DNA of 64,000 nucleotides from Eonycteris spelaea. Taxonomy: Eukaryota; Chordata; Mammalia; Chiroptera; Pteropodidae. A model generated the notes under the pieces. It was given only the letters and a program-made list of their open reading frames with translations. It made no database searches and was not told the DNA's origin. The stretch covers positions 1 to 64,000 of the forward strand of contig PUFA01000696.1 of NCBI GenBank assembly GCA_003508835.1, read 5' to 3'. Positions 24,687 through 36,213 of this stretch are shown here, one piece after another (the stretch's first letter is position 1; every line of letters begins with the position of its first letter). A program made the translations under genes and the position numbers.

Positions 24687-25414
24687 GTAAGTAACTGGGA
24701 ATAATAACCAAATCTGTCTTCATCTTATAGTGTCTCTTGTTTTGCTTACTTTTTTAAACCTTTTATAATGAAGAATTTCAAACATACATGAACAAAATAA
24801 AATAATATAACCTGAGTGACCAGTTGATTTTTTAAACTTGGGTGAATATGATTGTGTCCTATGTACTCATCTTGAGTCAGTGTAAATATTTTAATGTGGT
24901 GAAGGTACAGAATTTTGGGAATCACATCACAAGTAATCTCATAATACTATAAATTTAAAACAGTACATAGTTCTATGAAATAACATTATACCATTCCAAG
25001 AATTTCAAAATGGAAAGGGTGTAAATTTCATAGAACCAGAGAGATAAATTAGAATTTTAATTTTCTTTCTGTATGACTTACCTCATATTCTGTCATTATG
25101 TAATAAAACTAATATCGATTGAGTATCTGCTATTGGCCAGCTCTATACCAGGCCCTTCCACATTCATCATTCTATTTAATGCTTTTGATATTCTGTGAAG
25201 TAGGTATTATTATTCTCATGCACTAATTTTCTAGATCAGAATACACACTTTGGCCCATTGGTATTATTCTCTGGTCGTCAAAAGGACATAGTATCCAAAA
25301 TGTCCTAAATCTCACTAGAGGTCAGTCCACGATCTTCCTTTCAGGAGCCAATTTAAATAAATGCAATTTCTGATGCCGTTTTCATCCAAAACACAATTTT
25401 GTCTTTTTTTGAAG
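24687..25414 (+). other. PKHD1: Intron 10
   Basis: 728 bp, with a diverged MIR piece at about 25105-25225. Nothing else recognised. Confidence 0.65.
25105..25225 (+). repeat. MIR fragment
   Basis: A GATTGAGTATCTGCTATTGGCC start and a GTGAAGTAGGTATTATTATTC core; the 3' half is lost. Confidence 0.7.
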
Positions 25415-25485
25415 GTCCATGGTACATAAGAATGCATGGCTGATCAGTGCTAAACAGGAACTTTTCCTGTACCAGACATACTCAG
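25415..25485 (+). CDS. PKHD1: Fibrocystin exon 11
   Basis: 71 nt, phase 2 to 1. Encodes residues 234-258: [19 protein letters not shown] and S. Ends the second TIG-like region. The acceptor follows a T7 stretch (TTTTTTTGAAG); donor GTACTA. Confidence 0.97.
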
Positions 25486-26244
25486 GTACTATTTCTCTTT
25501 ACCCTAACTCTTGCTCTTTCCCTCACACCTCACTGAATGTTGGACCCTCCTTCCCTTCCTTCTGGCTGTTTTCTCTATGACTGTTAACACCAGAAGCTAT
25601 CCTGCAATCATGATGACCCTTTGGTTTTGGATGAGAAATAGTTGCTTGTATGAGCGTCAGTTTTTGTTGTCATATTAAAAAAAGCTCAATCATACTCTTC
25701 CATACAAAGTTTCTGGCTGTAGACTGGATGAAAGAAAAGGGAGCCAATTTTGTTCTGTTCTGATAAATAACAGAAAAGAGGCAGCACTGAAAAATCTAAA
25801 AGCACATCTTTTCTAATGTTACTTTAATATTTCACCTCTGAGCATTCATTTAACAATTTATAACTTGCTGATACTGATGAGCAAACCTCCATACTAAAAA
25901 ACACGAAGTTGTGAACGCAATTCAGTAGTGGAAAACTGACTACTAAAGAAGAGAACTTAGATTCTAGGCTTGAATACAATCACAAAGCCACTGAAGAAAT
26001 GTCTGTGAGGGAGGTTCAGATTCCAGAGGCAGCAGAATCTACTTTTGCCAAAAGTACAAGAAATTTCCTAGGTCATGGGGCAAATGCCAGTTATTCCCTA
26101 GATAGCCTAATTCTGCAAAAGCTGAATTTTGACTCTTGTCTTTATTTTCTTTATATAGTATAATTGGTCTCCTTTGGAGTAAACTTGAAGAAGCACCTGA
26201 GATAATGGTGATAGTGGCAGCAGCAGCAAGAAGAATGGCAGGAC

Positions 26245-26410
26245 CTTGTTGAGTGTTTTACATACGATCCTAACATTTATTTCATTTAACTATGAGATTG
26301 GTAATGCTGACCTAAGTTTATAGATGAAAAAACAGTCAGAGGCAAAGTGATATATAGTCCAAAAGTTCTAGTGCTTGAAAGTGCAGCTCTAATTCCAAAT
26401 CTCAGTCACG
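26245..26410 (+). repeat. Diverged MIR fragment
   Basis: GTGTTTTACATACGATCCTAAC-like wording with a TTTATAGATGAAAAAACAGTCAGAGGCAAAG core. Confidence 0.5.
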
Positions 26411-26819
26411 TAACCAATATACTATGGGAAACAAACGCTCCTTACCACCTACTCTAAGGTCCTTTGTGAGTCTGCCCATCAGTTTTAAACTCTGAATACC
26501 AGACTGGCTGGCAGACATCTCTGATCACATAGCTATCTCATATTTCCAGCATCAATGTCTTCTTGGGATGTAAACTCTCAGGCTGGAACTTTTTCATAGC
26601 AGAAGAGGCTATGAGGAGAGGGGATGTGAACAGTTGCTAAGTGCCTTATGTTGAGCTTCTTGAGGGCTGGCATTCAATTACTGGTTGAGTTTGGTTAACT
26701 CAGTTAACTTTTCTGAGCCCCAATTAAACATCTATAAAGTGGACAAAATGGTGTTTGTCCTATTAACTACAAAAGTTGTTAGTAGAAGTAGATGAGCAAG
26801 AATCTTGGGATTCTCTCCC

Positions 26820-27510
26820 CTCATCTCCACATCCATTTTATCACCAGTTTCCATGAATTCTATCTACCATATGTTTCTTAAATATGATGTATCAACTCTG
26901 CCTCTATGACTATTAATTCAGGATTCCATCATCTCTTGCCTGGCAGGCTGCAGTGGTTTCTAAGGGGCCCCCGACTGGCCATTCATCCCTACTGGTCCTT
27001 GCTCTACTTAACCACCACCATTCTCTGCATCAAGCACACATCTGATGCCTCTCCCCTGCTTACCATCCTCTAAGGGCTTCCCATGTCCTACAGGGAATGG
27101 CACAAGCTTCTGATCCTCTCCTTGTCTGCTTCTGCAGCTCCACCTCTCTCTCTTATATTCCAGCAACACTTAAATGCGCTGTGCAGTCAGTCCTTCCTCT
27201 CCACACTCAGGCTATCATTTCCTTTAAATGCCCTTTCCCTTCTTTTTCTCCTTTATTCATCTAGTTCTAATCCATCCTTTAACATTAACCTCAAGTGTCA
27301 GTTCTAGAATTTTTTTTTTCAATTTCACCATACTCCTACCTATGCTTAAACCTCTTCTCTGAACTTTCACGTTCACTCTCTAATTTTGCTAGCCCAAGAT
27401 ATGATAATTATCCTTTTGTGTATCTGCCCTTCCTTACTGTTCTGACCGTCTTGATGATGGGAACGATTTCTGTGTATTCCTTGTGCCACATAGTAGGTGC
27501 TTTGCAAACA
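26820..27510 (+). repeat. L2 3' portion
   Basis: Follows the L2 sequence order: CTGGCCATTC, a TTTCCTTTAAATGCCCTTTCCC stretch, a CCTTTAACATTAACCTCAAGTGTCA stretch, and a terminal GTGCCACATAGTAGGTGCTTTG. It is interrupted by small gaps. The ends are approximate. Confidence 0.7.
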
Positions 27511-28400
27511 AAAAGAAAATATAAAATAGTAGATGAAAAGAAGGGGGTTATTATTATTCGAGTTGAATTTTGATATTTGAGTGCGGAGGATCAATCTTTG
27601 CACTCAAAAGCTTCTCTGCTTTGTCTCATGGGCAGAAGTGTTATGTGGAAAATGCCCTGATAGAATACCTATTTGAAATTGGTAACCACTCATGATTAAC
27701 TTCTTTGTACCCTCAGTTTGGCATAGGATAAAACTCTTCTTTCCCCTTGAGGGAATACAACTTAGAACAGTCAAAGTTTGATCATAAGAGTGGAAGGAAT
27801 CAGAGAAGTTAAATTCTCAGGGACATGTGACATATTACTCAAAGATTGAAAGCCATCAGAAGGTAGCATGAAAGAACTGGGGATTACGTGTGCGTGCACA
27901 CAGGGTGAAGGAGTATGCAGGATGGGGGGATGGGGAGGAGTGCTAGGGTACCGAAGACGGCATGATTCATTCTTTTGCTTAGAGCACATAGCTGACTTGT
28001 GAATAAATTGAGGCCTTGCCTGGTCCATCCAAAGTTGATTCCTCCATAAAATATAACCTATTGTTTTGTGACTTGTAAATAGAGTCCTTGAGGTCAAGAG
28101 ACAGATTTCCTAAAAATGCATTGTGGTATGTTGGGATTTTTGCTGATAGCCTGAGTGATGGCACTTTTCTTTCCTTTCAAATATTGATCCAGTATAACGT
28201 ATGTTATTATACACATTGATATTTGTGATTCCTTTTCTTATTATGTGCATTTCTAAATGACTATTACTGCCAAAAATTCCAACTGTTGCTAGTCTTGGGA
28301 GGTTAAGGGAAGAAATAAATTATTGATAGTTTCTATTATTATATTATTATCTGGGTCACATCTTGGTCTATATTTGAATGCTTGCTTTTTTCTCTTGCAG

Positions 28401-28502
28401 AAATACTATCTGTGTTTCCAGAAACTGGGAGCCTTGGGGGAAGAACAGACATCACAATTACAGGAGACTTCTTTGACATTCCTGCCCAGGTTACCATTTC
28501 AG
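28401..28502 (+). CDS. PKHD1: Fibrocystin exon 12: third TIG/IPT domain
   Basis: 102 nt, phase 1 to 1. Encodes residues 258-292: [24 protein letters not shown] and QVTISG. This is a textbook TIG/IPT start (P-x-x-G-x-x-G-G then T-I-x-G). The acceptor is strong (TCTCTTGCAG), the donor GTAAAT. Confidence 0.98.
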
Positions 28503-29358
28503 GTAAATAAGTTGAAATGACTAAAAATAGTTCACAGTTTTAAATGGTATGGGAGATTATGGATCTCTTATGGCATGGAGAGGGTTGGGGGGAAAAGTCT
28601 TTGTCTTTTGCAACTCCTTGTGCCACGCTGCTCTAAGGTATTTTACCTGTGTTTGGTTGAGACCAGGTGGGATTACAGTCCTGCAGTTCTGCAAACATGT
28701 ACCAGGAATGGGATGTCCTGCAGACACACTCACAATTCATAGACAACTCCCTCAGGTGTCCCCATCTTGGGAGTGAAGAGAAGGGAAAAATATAGCTGCC
28801 TTTTCACAAAGGTCTACTCCTACTAAAAGACAACTCTCCATCCCTGACCGTCTCCCTTCCCCAACCCTCCCCTGCCCCCAGCCTTCTCTATAAAGACAGG
28901 CAAGAATGAGCAGGCAATTGCTATGCAGATTCTTCTGGAATGCCTTCAGGGCAAACCCTTTTGTGGAATCTGTCCTGAACCTTTTGTTCTACCAGGTGGA
29001 ATACTCCTCTAGTTGGTGACATTGAGGACCAGGAAAATGTTCTAGCACCTTCATGTCACAACCCCTCCACCCTGCCTCCAAGCTCAGCTGAGTAGTTTAG
29101 GACATCCTCAGTGGTGGCATTGAATTGCATTGCTTTCTTTCTGATTTTAAGTTGTCCTATGCTCTACTGCTCTGCAATCTCCCTTTTCTGGCTTGCTTCA
29201 GTTGGGGTGACAACTTTTGCTATACTATTCACATCCAGCCCTTTGCTTTAATTAAGAGCCTGTCTACTTCAGTGTGGTGCTGTGGTCTTGTCATCAAATC
29301 TACATACCTATATCTATACCTACATCTATATCTATCTAATTTAAAAATTTCTCCTCAG
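28503..29358 (+). other. PKHD1: Intron 12
   Basis: 856 bp. The only element seen is a short TATC/TACC-type microsatellite at about 29303-29340, ending 18 bp before the acceptor. Confidence 0.7.
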
Positions 29359-29454
29359 GCATTCCATGTGACGTGAGACACGTGTCTCCCAGGAAGATTG
29401 AGTGTACTACTAGGGCTCCAGGAGAAGGTGCAAGGCTCACTGCACCTCAAGCAG
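29359..29454 (+). CDS. PKHD1: Fibrocystin exon 13: end of third TIG/IPT domain
   Basis: 96 nt, phase 1 to 1. Encodes residues 292-324: [19 protein letters not shown], then a variable stretch. The two cysteines are the pair typical of TIG modules in this family. Donor GTAAGG. Confidence 0.97.
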
Positions 29455-30604
29455 GTAAGGAAGTCACCAGGGCTGTTCAATGACCTCCGGTTACATTTTA
29501 ACCACCGGGGAATGGGAAGTAGAAATGAGAGTGTTTGCTTTCTGTCTCAGCTTTTGACTGGTTAGCTTAGTGAGCTTGAGTCCTCGATACCACTGTCAGG
29601 GCTTTCATTTCAGAGTGGCTCTTAGCTTTGTTCAGATGCTGGTCGACACTCTGCACTCCTAGCCCCAGCCAGACAAATGGCCAGTGGGTTCAGTGGAGAC
29701 CATGATCCAGGAAGCATAACTGCAATTGAGACATTGTTATAGATGCTGGTGGGAACCCCTAAGCTGCTTCCCTCCACACTAGAGGTGAGTTGAATGCCCA
29801 TCGTTTAAGAAGATGGGAGCATTAGAGCGTGCTCTTCTGTGCTCATAACGATGGCATTAGGCAAGGCTGGAGAACGAGACACAATGGGTGCATTTAAATG
29901 TTGTTTCTTCTTCCCTGCGGCACTCGTCTGAAAAGCAAGGATGTATCGTGACATCGCCACCAGTTTATAGCTTAGCGGACAAAAATGGAGAAGGCAAAGT
30001 AGCAGGTTCCACCTGTCTTTCTCTGTTTAAAGCATCCACCTCATGGCTGCAAATTTAAAGTACGCCCCTGGAGCACTTTTCTGGTAAGCATTAGAACTGG
30101 TGGCTCGAGTGTAGTTAGGGAATAAAGGCAGTTGGTGTGTTATACAACCCATATTCATAGACTGCGTGTCTCTGTTCCTTACCTGCCCCATGAGGGCTGG
30201 TTCATGGTTAAACTACAGCCCACGAGCTCAACTCCAGAAGCTCAGCGCTTATAAGAAAAGTAGCCCAGCGGGGTGGTGGGAAAACCTTCCTAAAGAAAGA
30301 CCATTCGGGTGAGAAAATGCATGCAAAGCTTTGGCTTGAGCATTCTCCAGGTCCCAGATCTGCAGTTTTTACTCAGGGAAAGCTCCCATCCAAGAAAACA
30401 AAACCACCGATGCAAATGATGGATTGAATATGTTTCCTGTGTTAGGAAATAGAGAGCTGTCTCCTCTTTTCAGAAGTTTGCCGTTAGTACTTGGGTTAGA
30501 GGTAGGATAATTTCCTGAGTGCAGCTGTTTTTGAGAGGTAGCAATATATTCATGAAGACTTTTTGAAGTTTCTCTCAGGGAAGTAGGGCAAATTATTTAG
30601 CAAA

Positions 30605-30795
30605 GCAGCAGTTCTCAGTGATCCCCAGGGGACATCTGGCAATGTCTGGTTATTACAACTGGGTTGACTGGGGTGCTGCTGCCGGCCTCTAGTGGCTAGA
30701 GTCCAGAGGGGCCACTAAACATCTTTCAATGCACAGGACAGCCTTCTGGACAGTTACCCAGCCCAAAATGTCAATAATACTGAGGTTGGGAAACC
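30605..30795 (+). repeat. MER20 (hAT-Charlie)
   Basis: CCCCAGGGGACATCTGGCAATG, then a TTACAACTGGG segment, a CTAAACATC segment and CCCAAAATGTCAATAATACTG. The full order of MER20 is present. A second copy lies at 40010-40225. Confidence 0.85.
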
Positions 30796-30894
30796 TCAAG
30801 CAATATATTAAAATAAGCTCTTATTTTTCTGCTTATTCTGTATCGATTTCTCTTTTTAAGGATTAATGAGAAATGATAGTAGTAGTTTAAAGTA

Positions 30895-31195
30895 ATAATT
30901 ATTGTAGCTATCCTTTACTGATTAGATACTGTACTTCAGGCTCTTTATATATATATATATATATTTTCAAGCTTTCTTAGTCTTTTTTTTTTTTTGGCCA
31001 CAATTGTCCAATTGACTTAATTTTCCTTCCAGCTTTATTGATATACAATTGACATGTAACTCAAACTCCCTTAGTCTTTAATGTGTAATCTCTATATCAT
31101 GCATGAGAAAATAAAGGCATTAAGCAATTTGCTCAAAGCTACACATGTAGTAAGTGGCAGAGCTGGAATATAAACCCACAAATATATGATTCCAG
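30895..31195 (+). repeat. MIR split by a nested 84-bp retroposon-like insertion
   Basis: MIR wording before 30980 resumes after 31080 (ATGAGAAAATAAAGGCATTAAG and AGTGGCAGAGCTGG). Between them lies 30986-31069, starting with a T run and flanked by a 10-bp direct repeat (CTTAGTCTTT at 30976-30985 and 31070-31079). That is the signature of a retroposed insertion in antisense orientation. Confidence 0.75.
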
Positions 31196-31499
31196 AGCTT
31201 GTACCCCCAATCCAAATTTATATCCTATGTTGATTGCACATATGCCTTTGGTCTCAGAGTTTGCTTAATATAAAATACAAATTAATAAGTACAACATCAT
31301 TGAAAATGTCATGTTATAGCTGCATGTCACATAATTTGTTCTAAGTGTAGGTCCACAAATTGAGGCCATGACATGTTAAAATGTAAGGATTGCTAATTTT
31401 CTGGGGGAGGAAAAAAAAGGGTTTTAGTAAATAGAACTCCCAGGCTGAACTGGACCTTAAGATGCTGACGTCCACTTCTGAACAAGTCACAAGTACCTA

Positions 31500-31790
31500 A
31501 TCATATTGTTCCCTTTACTCAGCCACAGCATCTGTGTGCTCTTTCACACTTTCTCCAGGACTTGGTCCTTTTCTCCAGACACTTCCATTAACAAAGGCTC
31601 CCTACTCTTCTCTGGTCCTCTGAAAATATTTCCTCTTACTGTTCCTTATCAAGCCTCTCTTCCCAAGTGGCTAAATCCTATACCAAGCAGTATTTTCTGC
31701 ATTCCAGAACATTTGTATTATCTGTAGAGCCTCTCGTATGACTTCTCCATCTGTATCTCAGTTGACTCATCATCTTTACTCTATTATCTG
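31500..31790 (+). repeat. Possible L2 piece
   Basis: C/T-rich wording with CTCTTCCCAAGTGGCTAAATCC suggests the L2 3' region, but it is heavily diverged. Confidence 0.35.
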
Positions 31791-31857
31791 CAGTAAAGTA
31801 ATTCCTATTTGGGGGAGGAATGCCTTCTGATGTTTATGAGGTATACATGTCTTACAG

Positions 31858-31999
31858 GCAATCGAGGGCTTCTTTTTGAAGTTGGATATGCTGCTGAGGG
31901 CTTGGACCTGACTGAAGCTACCCCTGGGTACATGAGGCAGATTGTTCCAAATGCCAGTTCTCCATCTGGATTTTGGTCAAAGGAAGGGCAACCTTTCAG
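31858..31999 (+). CDS. PKHD1: Fibrocystin exon 14: start of PA14 domain
   Basis: 142 nt, phase 1 to 2. Encodes residues 324-371: [28 protein letters not shown] and EGQPF. The PA14 domain of human fibrocystin begins here (about residue 323). One N-glycosylation sequon (NAS). Acceptor CTTACAG, donor GTACGT. Confidence 0.97.
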
Positions 32000-34824
32000 G
32001 TACGTTGTAGGAAAAGTGGGAGTCCATATCAAAAGCATCTTTACTAGCCTAGGTGAGACTAGAAGATAGAGAAGTAAACAATTAGACTTCCATGGGAAAA
32101 TTTACAGCATCAACCAATACAACAACAATAGAGTTAGATTACTGTTCTCCACTGATGTTGGTCATGCCAGGGTACTGGAGGTCTTGTATAGGTGCATACT
32201 AAATTTTGATCAATAGGTAAAATGTGTATTTTCTACAACTTAGTTTACAACTTAGGTACGTTTAGCTGCGTTGGCCAGGAGACTTAGGGGAGAACTTGCT
32301 GCAGATACATAGTTAAGAGGTGAAATTAATATCTGGTTCATGCCGGAGAAAGAGGTGAGAGTCTGCCTGTTGGTCACATGAGAGAGCAAAGGCTGGGCAG
32401 CACACAGTTCTGTTGCAACTACCTAGTGTCAAAGGTGAACTGAATGGCAGATTTATAGCAAGGGAAGTTATTATGGGCTCTGTGAGACACTGTTTTCTGT
32501 AGTAGTGACTGCACTGTGATTATGTTGTTTTGAGTCTTTTTAATTCCTTCAAGGATGTTTCCAAAATTTCTAGTTCTCTAAAGTGGGCTTAAAAGTACAA
32601 AAAATGTGAGAACTGCTTAGACACACAGTTTCCTTAGTGTACTCTACATAGAGAGAAATAGTTTTTACTACGTGATCCTTTATTCTTCTCAGAGAAGTTG
32701 GTCATGACCCCTGAGTGTGAATTCCAGCCATCCTGTGACCTCCAAGGATTTGGCCATTTTAAATATGAATTTAGTTGTGGAATGAAAGGCTTTGCTCTCT
32801 ATTCAGGAAATTTCAGACATCGAAGAAGACAAGGAAGGAAAGAAACCCGTGAACAGAATAGAGGCTCTGTTGTCCTGGAAGGCTTACTGATTATGTATTT
32901 AACCACTAATATATGGTTTCGAAGTGGCAATAATTTGTGGTCCCATGTGACACCTAATAATGTATCTTTACCATAGTTTTAAGAACCATCAATAATGTTC
33001 AAAAGAAAACCTTTTGGCTATATTCAGTCTGTGGGGAGTGTTAGGAGAGAGTCAGATCACCTCAAAAGACAAAAGAGCATTTTGACTGTCTGGTCTGATC
33101 TGTAGGGTGTATCTCTTTAACTGCCATTTTGAGGAGCCATAAACCAGATAATAAATCTTTCTATTCTCTGTCAGTCACTTTTTTAAAATTCAAAAATTTT
33201 AAATTAAAATTGATATATTTATTGGTAAATTGATAAATTAATTACTATATTGATAAGCCTTTAAAATAGTTATTTTAAAAACTATTTCAGAACTTGTTCT
33301 TGATATTTACTGAGATAGTTTAATCATAGCCATATCTGTCTCCAGTATTAGGTCACTAGAATTAATATTAAACATTTAAAAAAGATGGTCTTATTTTTTA
33401 AATGTTTCATAAAATTACCTGCAATCTTCTTCAAAGTTGGAAGTTATGTATTTTAATTTGAAATTGTTGACACATTCAGTTGACTTTTCTCTGTGGACCA
33501 TAATATTTTTAATTAGAGAAAATATTCTCTGTAGATGATGAGGTATCTGGTGAGCTCCAAGCAAATTCTTTTGTGTACGTGTGTGAAATATCATTTAGTT
33601 AGTAAACCTTAAGTAATTAAAAACTATTTACTGACCACCTACATTAAATACAACACTGTGTTCAGTATTGTGAGGATTGGGAGGTCTAGAACGAGGCCAT
33701 TAAACTTAGGGAGTGACCAGCCTTGCACATGTCTGTACTGAAATTCCTGTGTATCCAAGTGTGTCTCCTGATCTTCTTATTCAATTTAACTGATATATAT
33801 ATATATAAACTCATTACTATGTTGCAGGCCTTCTAAGATACATTATTTCATGAGATACAACAACTGAGGAAATACTTACAGAGCTAGTTTGTAGATAAGG
33901 AACTGTAATTTCTGATAGGTAAAGTGTTTTTTTTTTGTTTTTTTTGTTTTTTTTTGTTTTTTTTTTTTAATATTATACCATTATCAAGTAGCAGAACCAA
34001 GCTTTGAATTTCAAGTCTTATGCTCTCTCCCGAAGTCCACCTATGTCATATTATGGCACATATCTTTCTTTACCCACAGGAATATGGTATTTTAAAAAGG
34101 ACACACCAGTGTTCCGAAACCTCGCATAAACAAACTCTGTTTCAATGAAATTAATATCTGTCATGAGGGAGAGGAAATAGAAGCCTCTCTTAATATCATT
34201 TGGGGCCATTTTAGGTCTATTACTTTATTCCCTTCATAAAGAACTGCACAATGTTGTCTAGGAGCCAAGTAAGATTATTTGGCAGGAAACGTTTGCTAAT
34301 TTATGGTGATTTTACAGCTACACAAATGCTAAATATAAAGTAGCTAATGTCTGACATTAACCAGAGGGGTGATCTAATATACTTCATCACGGATGAATGT
34401 ATTGGGAAAGGAGACAAGGGATAAAGGTTTTAGATCAAGTCAGAGCAAATTGTGATTGGTGATCTTTTTATTTCTAATTGAAAAATAATTTCTACTGTCG
34501 ATTGAGTTCCTACCATGGGCCAGGCCCTGCACAGGCTGTGGTAGATAGGTGTTGTTAGCTAAGCCTCCAGACAGCCCTATGTTGTGGCTACGAGCTTCCT
34601 GAAGCTGATGTTACTACAGGGGGAGTTGTGGCTGGTGTGCAGAGACGGGTTGAGATATTGAGACTAGGCGGGTGCCACAGGAACAGCCATTTCCAGAGTA
34701 CTGTGGCCAATCACATGGCACAAAGTACCAGGTATGTTTATTGGGATATAGGGCAACCATTTGCTGGGTCAGTCGTTCAGGCCTTGGTTCCTCTCGCTTT
34801 ACTCTGTGTTATTCTGCTTTACAG
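32000..34824 (+). other. PKHD1: Intron 14
   Basis: 2.8 kb. Mostly AT-rich single-copy-looking sequence. A T-rich GTTTTTTTT-type stretch lies at about 33927-33970 and a short MIR piece at 34495-34600. Nothing else is recognised. Confidence 0.6.
34495..34600 (+). repeat. MIR 5' fragment
   Basis: ATTGAGTTCCTACCATGGGCCAGGCCCTG-like wording, the MIR core start; the remainder is lost. Confidence 0.65.
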
Positions 34825-34939
34825 AGCACGGCTCAGTGGGTTCTTTGTGGCCCCAGAGACAAATAACTATACTTTTTGGATCCAGGCAGACAGCCAAGCT
34901 TCCCTGTATTTCAGTAGATCAGAGGATCCAAGGTTCAAG
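34825..34939 (+). CDS. PKHD1: Fibrocystin exon 15: PA14 domain
   Basis: 115 nt, phase 2 to 0. Encodes residues 371-409: [29 protein letters not shown] and EDPR. The G-F-x-x-P-x-x-x-x-Y-T-F pattern and the downstream DSQASL are diagnostic of PA14 modules. An N-glycosylation sequon (NYT) is present. Acceptor GCTTTACAG. Confidence 0.98.
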
Positions 34940-35164
34940 GTATTCAGTTTCTCCTCATTGTCCTTTTCTTTGTCCCCAGTTCTTTACTCCTGGGGGAAAA
35001 AAAAATCAAACTAAAGCTCTCATGTTGTGCTAATAGTTGTAACACACCATTAGGCAATCAGGAATTTTAATATATATTTTTTGTGATTTTTTTGTTTAAA
35101 AGTTTTTCAAATTAAGATGTAATTGACATGCTTTTAACTGTTGAAAAGAAGTTTGCTGAGTGTG

Positions 35165-35405
35165 TTGGCACCTACTGTTTATTGAGCACTTACTGCAAGA
35201 CGTGCATTATGCTACATCTTTTATATATCTTGTCTCTAATCTATACAGCATTTCTTTGAGTTATGTGTATTTATCTCCATTTTCCAGATAAGGAAATTGA
35301 GGTTAAGAAGGATCGTATGGCTTATCCAAGGACATTTGGATAATAAGAGATATTTACAATTCAAACTCAGATTTGTCTGACTCCAAAACTTGTGCTTTTC
35401 CCCTA
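35165..35405 (+). repeat. MIR, nearly complete
   Basis: Intron 15 (34940-35934). TTTATTGAGCACTTACTGCAAG, a TCCATTTTCCAGATAAGG core, and a CAAACTCAGATTTGTCTGACTCC end. No other element is recognised in the intron. Confidence 0.9.
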
Positions 35406-35934
35406 ATTTTGGGTAGAGATGTAGTCAGTCCTACATAGGAATTTCTTGATCAGTTTTGAAGGATAAGAAAAAGTGATTTTAACAAATAGCCAAAAATTCA
35501 CTAGTGCTGTTGACAAAGAACCACAATATTGTTTTTCTCAAATTATTAATATGCTTCTATGAAATTGTTTTGCTTGTTGGCTAGAGAAACATAATAGATT
35601 TTGATGTGGTGAAGTCATTATAGATTTCTTGAAGGGCTTAATATTATTTTATTCACAGCATCATGTGAACCTAGGGTTTCAGGTTGGCTGTTCCTGCTCC
35701 AAATGTGGCCCATTCAGCCTTACATGGATACTATTCAATTGAGAAAAAGAGTGAGAGAGAACAAGGGGTCAGAACATAAACAACCATAGGCCCTAGAGTG
35801 AGTTTGCAAACGTGTTAGAAAAGACAGACCAGTTCCCCGATCCCTTGATAATAACTGTTCAGACATTTGCTGCATGAGAAAGAGATGCCCAGAAGCTTCC
35901 TAGTGTTGATCACGATATGTTCATTGGGATATAG

Positions 35935-36213
35935 GTGAAGGTGGCCTCTATTAGGGCGGGTACTGCTGACTGGTTTGACTCCTGGGAGCAGAGTGGGGAT
36001 GAAGGGTCCTGGCAACAGAAGACCACCAAGTTGGAGCTGTTTGGTGGAGCCAGGTACTACTTGGAGGCAGAACATCATGGAAGAGCACCCAGTAGGGGGA
36101 TGAAAATTGGTGTCCAGATCCACAACACCTGGCTGAATCCTGATGTGGTCAGCACTTACCTCCGGGAGAAGCATCAGATCCGAATCCGTGCTCAGAGACT
36201 TCCAGAAATTCAG
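35935..36213 (+). CDS. PKHD1: Fibrocystin exon 16: end of PA14 domain
   Basis: 279 nt, in phase at both ends, the longest exon here. Encodes residues 410-502: [42 protein letters not shown] and [17 protein letters not shown]. The YYLEAEHH motif is the classical last strand of PA14. The acceptor (GGGATATAG) has a weak pyrimidine tract. Confidence 0.98.

Larger units (their letters stand above)
25486..28400 (+). other. PKHD1: Intron 11
   Basis: 2.9 kb. Contains a MIR-like piece (about 26245-26410) and an L2 segment (about 26820-27510). The stretches 25490-26240 and 27520-28400 show nothing that I recognise. Confidence 0.65.
29455..31857 (+). other. PKHD1: Intron 13
   Basis: 2.4 kb. Contains a MER20 (30605-30795), a (TA)n run (30945-30964), a MIR with a nested insertion (30895-31195) and a possible L2 piece (31500-31790). 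29455-30600 shows nothing recognised. Confidence 0.7.

Noticed and set aside
34628..35014. 128-codon open frame starting upstream of exon 15.
   Set aside because: Only 34825-34939 matches fibrocystin; the rest is intron read through. Likewise the 41330-41641 and 46591-46911 frames extend outside their exons.
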